A model generated the notes under the pieces. The model searched no databases. It was not told the origin of the DNA and saw only the letters and a program-made list of their open reading frames with translations. The translations under genes were made by a program, and so were the position numbers. Below, piece by piece: positions 1 through 5,972 of a stretch of 5,972 nucleotides of DNA. Within the stretch, counting starts at the first letter, position 1, and each line of letters begins with the position of its first letter. The DNA is from Pseudomonadota bacterium (GTDB lineage: Bacteria > Pseudomonadota > Gammaproteobacteria > Xanthomonadales > Rhodanobacteraceae), in NCBI GenBank assembly GCA_021783385.1, contig JAJXTX010000164.1, forward strand, positions 1 to 5,972, written 5' to 3'.

Positions 1-403
1 TGGTCATGAAGCCGACGTGCACCATGCCCGATTCCTTGGCACTGCCAAGGATCTTCTTGACGATCTTGAACTCGGTGGTCTTGTCCGCGCGGATCTGCAG
101 TTCCGGCTGGGGCACTTTCTGTGCGTCGACCAGGAATTGCGCCTTCAGCTCGGCGTCGGTGACCGGGTGATCGTTGAGATACATGCTGCCGTCCTGCTTC
201 ACGGCCAGATCCAGCGGCGGCGTCTTGACCTCGTCATCCTTGGTCTTCGGATTGGCGGTCGGCAGCTGGATCGTGATGGAGTGCGACATCAGCGGGGCCG
301 TGATCATGAAGATGATCAGCAGTACCAGCATCACGTCGACCAGCGGCGTGACGTTGATCTCCGACATCGGGCCGCCGGCATTGCCTCCTGAGCTCATCGC
401 CAT
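1..403 (-). CDS. exbD: ExbD, proton-channel subunit of the TonB motor (3' end cut by window edge)
   Basis: This encodes a biopolymer-transport protein of the ExbD/TolR family, which works with ExbB in the inner membrane to turn proton flow into motion of TonB. 134 residues are visible. ExbD proteins are usually about 140 residues, so only a few C-terminal residues are missing. The short cytoplasmic N-terminus is followed by a single membrane helix at about residues 20-39, containing the family motif [18 protein letters not shown]. Asp23 in it corresponds to the essential protonatable Asp25 of E. coli ExbD. The rest is the periplasmic domain, ending in the typical VHVGFMT. The start at 403 is favoured because an in-frame TGA lies at 407-409 and a GAGGGA ribosome site sits 7 bases upstream; the second Met at 397 would be too far from that site. 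It follows exbB by 11 bases, so it is almost surely co-transcribed and translationally linked. TolR is the alternative, but the adjacent tonB makes ExbD much more likely. Confidence 0.95.
   Translation of the reverse strand, partial: MAMSSGGNAGGPMSEINVTPLVDVMLVLLIIFMITAPLMSHSITIQLPTANPKTKDDEVKTPPLDLAVKQDGSMYLNDHPVTDAELKAQFLVDAQKVPQPELQIRADKTTEFKIVKKILGSAKESGMVHVGFMT
33..51. repeat. Perfect inverted repeat inside exbD
   Basis: An 8-bp perfect stem with a 3-base spacer (TCCTTGGC / ACT / GCCAAGGA on the plus strand) lies within the 3' part of the exbD reading frame, coding for part of ILGSAKE. It could fold in the mRNA or in single-stranded DNA. No run of T follows on the minus strand, so it does not look like an intrinsic terminator. 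It may simply reflect codon choice. Confidence 0.6.
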
Positions 404-410
404 GGGTCAA

Positions 411-416
411 TCCCTC
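411..416 (-). promoter_or_regulatory. Ribosome binding site of exbD
   Basis: GAGGGA on the minus strand overlaps the TGA stop of exbB and lies 7 bases before the ATG at 403. The site sits in the last codons of exbB, so ribosomes finishing exbB are placed at the exbD start. It decides in favour of 403 rather than the Met codon at 397. Confidence 0.65.
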
Positions 417-1185
417 ACTTGCTCTCGACGCGCGAGCCAGTGGCGAAGAAGTCGTGCAGGTCATGCGCAAATTCGTCGAAACGGGCGTAGATCAGGCGAT
501 TGGCACGGCTGAAGAAGTTGTACGCAAGCACGGCCGGAATCGCGGTGAACAGACCGAACGCGGTCATGATCAGCGCCTCGCCCACCGGGCCGGCCACCGC
601 GTTCATCGAGGCGTTGCCGGTGGCGGCGATGCCGATCAGCGCATGGTAGATGCCCCACACCGTTCCGAGCAGGCCCACGAACGGCGCGGAGGAGCCGACC
701 GTGGCGAGCAGGGTCAGGCCGCCTTCGAGACGCAGGCTTTCACGCGACACAGCCTGACGCAGCGCGCGGTCGATGAACTCTGAACGGCTCAGCGATTCGG
801 CGAGGCGACCGCCGGTGCCGGTGGTGGTCGTGGTCTGCTGATGATGGGCCACCGCCGAAGCGGCATCCAGCGCGATCTTGGAGAACGGTTCGCCCCTGGG
901 CTGCGCTTCCAGTTCGCGGATCGCGTCCTGGGTGGAACCGTTGTTCCAGAAGCCGTTGATCACGCCGTCGGCGCGACTGCTGACCATGGTGCTGCGGATC
1001 GCGTTGGCGATGATGAAGTACCACGACGCGAACGACATCACGACCAGCGTCACGAAGACGATCCAGCCGAGCGCGTCGAAATTTTGCATCAAGTTGCTGA
1101 AGCCCATCTGTTTCATGGCTTCGGCGTTGGTGTTGCCACCCAAGGCCTGTGCGGCATCGGACACTGCAGGAGTCTGTAAGAACAT
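415..1185 (-). CDS. exbB: ExbB, inner-membrane motor subunit of the TonB system
   Basis: This is a MotA/TolQ/ExbB proton-channel family protein of 256 residues, close to the E. coli ExbB length of 244. It forms the pentameric scaffold around ExbD and harnesses the proton gradient for TonB. The visible layout is a short N-terminal region, a first membrane helix at about residues 39-61, and a large cytoplasmic loop from about 65 to 155. Two further helices follow at about 158-183 and 202-224. Family hallmarks are [16 protein letters not shown] in helix 2 and [22 protein letters not shown] in helix 3; the Thr residues in GLLGTVW and ALIMTAFG match the channel threonines of E. coli ExbB. The cytoplasmic loop holds an odd [13 protein letters not shown] segment (about 114-126). 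The start is fixed by an in-frame TAG four codons upstream and an AGGG site at 7-base spacing. tonB is 55 bases upstream and exbD 11 bases downstream. TolQ is the alternative, but the neighbours argue against it. Confidence 0.96.
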   Translation of the reverse strand: MFLQTPAVSDAAQALGGNTNAEAMKQMGFSNLMQNFDALGWIVFVTLVVMSFASWYFIIANAIRSTMVSSRADGVINGFWNNGSTQDAIRELEAQPRGEPFSKIALDAASAVAHHQQTTTTTGTGGRLAESLSRSEFIDRALRQAVSRESLRLEGGLTLLATVGSSAPFVGLLGTVWGIYHALIGIAATGNASMNAVAGPVGEALIMTAFGLFTAIPAVLAYNFFSRANRLIYARFDEFAHDLHDFFATGSRVESK

Positions 1186-1194
1186 AACGCTACC
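1184..1194 (-). repeat. 11-bp repeat, copy 1 (exbB start region)
   Basis: GGTAGCGTTAT on the minus strand is present here and again at 1932-1942 in the tonB leader. This copy covers the spacer between the exbB ribosome site and its start codon, and ends with the first two bases of the ATG. Confidence 0.7.
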
Positions 1195-1196
1195 CT
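1193..1196 (-). promoter_or_regulatory. Ribosome binding site of exbB
   Basis: AGGG on the minus strand lies 7 bases before the exbB ATG at 1185. It is part of a CCTAGG palindrome and overlaps the 11-bp repeat shared with the tonB leader. With the in-frame TAG at 1195-1197 it fixes the start of exbB. Confidence 0.6.
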
Positions 1197-1240
1197 AGGG
1201 AAGTCAAGCGTGAACTGTGAATGTAATCGACTGGGGGCGA

Positions 1241-1900
1241 TTACAGCTGATTGAGATTGAAGTTGACCGGAACGCGGGCATAGCCCTCAACTTTCTTGCC
1301 GTTCCTTATTTCCGGATTGAATCGCCAATGTTGTGCCGCGTCCAGCGCCGCGCGATCAAGCTCACGATAGCCGCTGGATTTTTCCACCTTGATGTCTTTC
1401 GGCATCCCGTCCACACCCACCAGGATCAACAACGTCACCGTACCCTCGTGGTGCTGGCGAGCGGCCTGCGGTGGATACCTGGGCTGCATGCGGCTGTTGT
1501 AGCTGAGATCTTGGCCAGCCGCGATGTCGGTGGGCGGTGCCGGCGGTGCCGGCGGTGCCGGCGGCGGCGCCTGCGTCGCCATCGACGACACTTCCTCCAC
1601 CGGTGGTGGCGGTGTCGGTGGTGGCGGTGTCGGTGGCGGCTTGATCTGCTGGATGATCTTCGGCGGCGGCTGCTTCGGCGGCTCCGGCGGCGGCGGCGGT
1701 GGTGGCGGCGGCGGCGGCGGCGGCTCGATGAAGTTCACCTGGACAATCTTGTCCTTTGCCTTGTGCTCCTGGTGCGGCGGTGCCATCGGCGCCACCAGCA
1801 AAAGAAACGCAAATGCGTGCAGCCCGATGGCAACTGCCAGTGCCGAGGTGCGCTTCCAACTGAACGGCTCGCGCCCGATTTCTTCGTTACTTGAGGCCAT
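1241..1900 (-). CDS. tonB: TonB, periplasm-spanning energy transducer
   Basis: This 219-residue protein links the ExbB/ExbD motor to outer-membrane TonB-dependent receptors. It has a cytoplasmic N-terminus (1-17) and one uncleaved membrane anchor at about 18-38. A long proline-rich periplasmic spacer (about 59-123) follows, including 13 prolines in a row at 60-72 and PAPPAPPAPP near 114-123. The C-terminal TonB domain is at about 138-219, with RYPPQA, the strand GTVTLLILVGVDG, and SSGYRELDRAALDAAQHWRFNP, all typical of the family. The anchor keeps the conserved His (His28, matching E. coli His20), but the residue four before it is Ala24 where E. coli has Ser16. The start at 1900 is fixed upstream by an in-frame TGA at 1904-1906; the next Met (39) would lose the anchor. 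I see no strong Shine-Dalgarno sequence. exbB and exbD follow, presumably in the same operon. I see no convincing Fur box. Confidence 0.95.
   Translation of the reverse strand: MASSNEEIGREPFSWKRTSALAVAIGLHAFAFLLLVAPMAPPHQEHKAKDKIVQVNFIEPPPPPPPPPPPPPEPPKQPPPKIIQQIKPPPTPPPPTPPPPVEEVSSMATQAPPPAPPAPPAPPTDIAAGQDLSYNSRMQPRYPPQAARQHHEGTVTLLILVGVDGMPKDIKVEKSSGYRELDRAALDAAQHWRFNPEIRNGKKVEGYARVPVNFNLNQL
1533..1559. repeat. 9-bp tandem repeat in tonB, three copies
   Basis: Three exact copies of GGCGGTGCC (plus strand) encode the PAPPAPPAPP part of the TonB spacer, around residues 115-123. A degenerate fourth unit follows at 1560-1568. The unit is a multiple of three, so copy changes would lengthen or shorten the spacer without shifting the frame. 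Confidence 0.8.
1601..1639. repeat. 15-bp tandem repeat in tonB, two full copies plus a partial
   Basis: CGGTGGTGGCGGTGT occurs at 1601-1615 and 1616-1630, followed by a shortened third copy at 1631-1639. It encodes the PPPTPPPPTPPPP stretch (about residues 88-100) of the TonB spacer. The identical DNA of the two copies, beyond what the protein repeat needs, points to a recent duplication. Confidence 0.8.
1685..1723 (-). repeat. Thirteen consecutive proline codons in tonB
   Basis: This 39-base run of CCG and CCA/CCC-type triplets encodes residues 60-72, flanked by Glu on both sides. It is a near-pure GC-rich triplet repeat, so it is prone to slippage in replication and difficult to sequence. 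Runs of proline stall ribosomes and normally need elongation factor EF-P, so TonB output here should depend on EF-P. Confidence 0.9.
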
Positions 1901-1931
1901 CTGTCACTGTCTGAAGCTGATCAATCGAAAG

Positions 1932-1942
1932 ATAACGCTACC
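1932..1942 (-). repeat. 11-bp repeat, copy 2 (tonB leader)
   Basis: This is an exact second copy of GGTAGCGTTAT, lying 32-42 bases before the tonB start. Here the final TTAT is followed by C, so no start codon is formed, unlike the copy at exbB. It forms one arm of the dyad at 1933-1952. Confidence 0.7.
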
Positions 1943-1952
1943 GCAGCGGTTA
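1933..1952 (-). promoter_or_regulatory. Imperfect dyad in the tonB leader
   Basis: On the minus strand TAACCGCT and AGCGTTA pair over seven positions with one bulged base around a 5-base loop (GCGGT). It lies about 33 bases upstream of the tonB ATG. It could be an RNA stem-loop in the 5' leader or a protein-binding dyad. It does not match the Fur consensus as I know it, and no function can be assigned from sequence. Confidence 0.35.
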
Positions 1953-2038
1953 GCCCGAAACCGCCGTTTGCACGGACGGGACTCGCCGCTAGGGAGACGC
2001 AGGGAAAGGTTCTCAACGGTACAACAGCATGCGACTTT

Positions 2039-2047
2039 TGTATAGCA
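2039..2047 (-). promoter_or_regulatory. Candidate extended -10 element for tonB-exbB-exbD
   Basis: TGCTATACA on the minus strand fits an extended -10 (TGn followed by TATAnn), with four of six bases matching TATAAT. The position expected for a -35 (around 2062-2067, CCATTT) is a poor match. If used, transcription would start near 2032 and leave a leader of about 130 bases before tonB. This is a candidate only. Confidence 0.3.
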
Positions 2048-2063
2048 CCCGCGAGGCAGATAA

Positions 2064-2075
2064 ATGGACGTCCAT
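2064..2075. repeat. 12-bp perfect palindrome between the TPR gene and tonB
   Basis: ATGGACGTCCAT is fully self-complementary and lies about 30 bases after the stop of the TPR gene, just upstream of the candidate -10. As RNA it would form only a 4-bp stem, so it is a poor terminator. A binding site for a dimeric regulator is possible but unsupported. Confidence 0.45.
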
Positions 2076-2104
2076 CCGCATCACGGGTGTCTGCAGCGAG
2101 GCGA

Positions 2105-3397
2105 TTACTTGTCAGCGCCGACCTTCTTCAGCCACGCCTTGGCCTTGTCCGCCGTTTCCGGCTGCTGCGCCGCCAGCTTCATCGCGGCAATGGCGGCCGG
2201 GCGGTTTTTCAGACCACGCTCGCTCTCGGCCAGCAGCATATAAGCGGTGCCCTTGTGCTTGACGCCCTTGTCGATGCCCTGCTGGATCATCGCACGGGCC
2301 TGACTGTATTTGTTCTCGCTCAGCAGCAGGTTGCCGCCACGGATGGCCGCCTCGCCATTGGTGGCGGTCGCCATCGCCTTGGTGTACGCCGCAATGGCCC
2401 CGCTAACGTTGTCGGCCATCTCGTTGGCCTCGCCCAGCAGCATCTCGTTGTCCGCATTGGCCGGCACGATGCCCTTGCCCATGCCATCCTGCAGCACCGC
2501 CGCTGCCTTGACAGCGTCGGGCTTCGGATCGCGACCGGACTGGCCGGTGATCAGGTAGAGCTTGGCGAGATTGACGTAGTTGGCTTCGGTCTTGAGCGCA
2601 CCGCTGGCGCGCGCCTTTTCCATCAGCTGGATCGCCTCGGCATTCTTCTGCGCCTGCATCAGCACCGCCACCGCGTTGTTGAGCGCATCCGGATCATTGG
2701 GATTGGCGGCCAGCTGCTGCTGCGCCACCTTGGCGGCCTGATCACCCTGGCCGGAGGCGGCGTAGCTGGCCATCAGGATCTGGTTCCAGCTGTTCTCCGG
2801 CTTGTCGGTCAGCGACTGCGCTTTCTTGATCGCGGCAATCGCTTCCGGATACTTGCCGAGACGGTAGTCGGCGTTGCCCTCGAGAGCATAGGAGTGCGCG
2901 GTTTCCTTCTTGCCCTCGGCGCGCCACTTGCTGATGGTATCCAGCGAAGCCTGGTACTGCTCGTCCGCGAGCTGGAACTGCGCCAGCATGTATTCGAGCT
3001 GGAAGTAAGTGTCGTTCGGCATCACCCCGTTCGCCAGCGAGCGCTGCAGCAGCGCAATCGCGTCCTTGTAGTCGCCGGCGTTGTACTTGATTGTGGCCAG
3101 ACCCTGCAGTGCCAGCGCCTGGGCATACTTGCTCTTGCTGCCGTCGACCAGCGGCTGCAGCAGCTGCTCGGCCTTGGCCGCGTCGCCGGCACTGACTGCA
3201 TCCAGGCCGGCGTTGAGATTCTTCTGATCCTTTTCGCTGCGCAGATCGAGCTTCGGCGCCACGCGCGTGGCGTTGGGATACTGCAGCGTCTGCTTGTCCT
3301 TGGCGGCATGGCTGTCGCGCGCAAGTACCGGACTGCCGGCCAGCGACAGCAGCAGCGCTGCGCTTGCCAGCAAGGTGAACCCGGGAGCATGTTTCAT
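2105..3397 (-). CDS. Exported TPR protein, likely accessory to the TonB system
   Basis: The product is 430 residues. It starts with a signal peptide: Lys2, a hydrophobic core at about 7-20, and a probable cleavage after VLA at residue 26. The mature protein should be periplasmic or outer-membrane associated. After a polar linker the rest is nearly all helical hairpin repeats of TPR type. They start near residues 58, 91, 131, 167, 202, 235, 271, 316, 349 and 383, with clear examples such as GNADYRLGKYPEAIAAIKKA and GGNLLLSENKYSQARAMIQQ. TPRs bind other proteins, and no catalytic motif is seen. Length, signal peptide, repeat layout and the final AKAWLKKV resemble the TPR protein encoded in TonB2-type (TtpC-ExbB-ExbD-TonB) clusters, sometimes labelled a putative TonB-system component. 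That likeness is from memory. The start at 3397 is chosen for its signal peptide and GAGG site; the open frame upstream to 3493 lacks both. It lies between gyrB and tonB with about 200-base gaps on each side, so it may have its own promoter. Confidence 0.85.
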   Translation of the reverse strand: MKHAPGFTLLASAALLLSLAGSPVLARDSHAAKDKQTLQYPNATRVAPKLDLRSEKDQKNLNAGLDAVSAGDAAKAEQLLQPLVDGSKSKYAQALALQGLATIKYNAGDYKDAIALLQRSLANGVMPNDTYFQLEYMLAQFQLADEQYQASLDTISKWRAEGKKETAHSYALEGNADYRLGKYPEAIAAIKKAQSLTDKPENSWNQILMASYAASGQGDQAAKVAQQQLAANPNDPDALNNAVAVLMQAQKNAEAIQLMEKARASGALKTEANYVNLAKLYLITGQSGRDPKPDAVKAAAVLQDGMGKGIVPANADNEMLLGEANEMADNVSGAIAAYTKAMATATNGEAAIRGGNLLLSENKYSQARAMIQQGIDKGVKHKGTAYMLLAESERGLKNRPAAIAAMKLAAQQPETADKAKAWLKKVGADK

Positions 3398-3403
3398 GGT
3401 GAT

Positions 3404-3407
3404 CCTC
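3404..3407 (-). promoter_or_regulatory. Ribosome binding site of the TPR gene
   Basis: GAGG on the minus strand lies 6 bases before the ATG at 3397. Together with the signal peptide that begins there, it selects this start over the ATG at 3493, which sits in an extension without signal-peptide character. Confidence 0.6.
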
Positions 3408-3494
3408 GTGAATGTGTCTGCGCGTATGAAACAACAGCGTGGTCGTCGAGCGTAACCTGAGACGGCACCCCAGGACAAGTCGCAGTGCCGCATG

Positions 3495-3522
3495 AAAGAT
3501 TGTTAAAAATCAATTACTTGAT
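3495..3522 (-). promoter_or_regulatory. AT-rich patch upstream of the TPR gene, possible promoter region
   Basis: This is the most AT-rich stretch of the window, about 100 bases before the TPR start and in otherwise GC-rich DNA. It contains ATTGATTTTTAACAAT, an imperfect AT dyad. No -35/-10 pair with good spacing could be picked out. The position fits a promoter or a binding site, but the evidence is base composition and place only. The rest of the gap (3408-3494) shows nothing recognisable. Confidence 0.3.
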
Positions 3523-3565
3523 GCGCGGAATTCGTTTCCGACGGAAGCCGACTGCCGCATGAGCG

Positions 3566-3593
3566 CCGCCCGCCGAGATCACTCCGCAGGCGG
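3566..3593 (-). terminator. GC-rich stem-loop just after gyrB
   Basis: CCGCCTGC and GCGGGCGG on the minus strand form an 8-bp stem with one T-G wobble around a 12-base loop, beginning 6 bases past the gyrB stop. No T-run follows, so it is not a classic intrinsic terminator. It may protect the gyrB mRNA 3' end or weaken read-through into the TPR gene. Confidence 0.35.
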
Positions 3594-3599
3594 TGCCGC

Positions 3600-5972
<2,373 letters not shown>

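Noticed and set aside
381..390. AGGAGG on the minus strand inside the first codons of exbD, as a ribosome site for an internal start
   Set aside because: The nearest ATG is out of frame and too close, and the next in-frame ATG is too far. The bases encode Ser-Gly-Gly of exbD.
1217..1894. Arginine-rich plus-strand open frame opposite tonB
   Set aside because: Low-complexity Arg runs are produced by the same GC triplet repeat, with no independent evidence for a gene.
1524..2045. Glycine-rich plus-strand open frame opposite tonB
   Set aside because: The glycine runs are the reverse complement of the TonB proline codons. TonB has clear family motifs, this frame none.
1901..2104. Fur box upstream of tonB
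   Set aside because: Expected from the biology, but no stretch resembles the 19-bp Fur consensus. GATAAC and TGATCA fragments are present but not arranged as a Fur site.
2087..3460. Plus-strand open frame of 457 codons opposite the TPR gene
   Set aside because: It mirrors the TPR gene almost exactly, has shadow-like Leu/Arg/Gly/His-rich composition and no recognisable domain. Long antisense frames are expected opposite GC-rich genes with strong codon bias.
3397..3493. Longer N-terminus of the TPR protein starting at 3493
   Set aside because: The extension would bury the signal peptide, is Arg/Cys-rich, and lacks a good ribosome site, whereas 3397 has GAGG at 6 bases.

Overview
The window is a GC-rich stretch of bacterial chromosome. 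All recognised genes lie on the minus strand, and no mobile element, CRISPR array, tRNA or rRNA is visible. Reading in the direction of transcription (right to left) the order is: gyrB (its first few codons lie beyond the right edge), a secreted tetratricopeptide-repeat (TPR) protein, tonB, exbB, and exbD (its last few codons lie beyond the left edge). The GyrB wording (for example [28 protein letters not shown]) and the gyrB to tonB-exbB-exbD order resemble what I recall of the Xanthomonadales (Lysobacterales). The best guess is a member of the Rhodanobacteraceae or a close relative, in the chromosomal segment downstream of dnaA-dnaN-recF-gyrB. This is from memory, not from a search.

Layout: 3600-5972 is gyrB, the ATPase and TOPRIM subunit of DNA gyrase. 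3398-3599 is a 202-base gap with a GC-rich stem-loop just after the gyrB stop and an AT-rich patch in front of the next gene. 2105-3397 is a 430-residue exported TPR protein. 1901-2104 is a 204-base gap with a weak extended -10 candidate and a dyad in the tonB leader. 1241-1900 is tonB, 415-1185 is exbB and 1-403 is exbD. The 55-base tonB-exbB gap and 11-base exbB-exbD gap suggest one operon.

Function: ExbB and ExbD form the inner-membrane, proton-driven motor that energises TonB. TonB crosses the periplasm and transmits energy to outer-membrane receptors for iron chelates, vitamins or carbohydrates. The TPR protein resembles in length, signal peptide and repeat layout the TPR partner found in TonB2-type clusters of other gammaproteobacteria, so it may be an accessory to this system.

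The window reads as a conserved housekeeping and energy-transduction locus. I found no convincing evidence of a wholly new system. The points most worth a second look are the TPR gene next to tonB, the 13-proline run in TonB, an exact 11-bp repeat in front of both tonB and exbB, and a perfect inverted repeat inside exbD.
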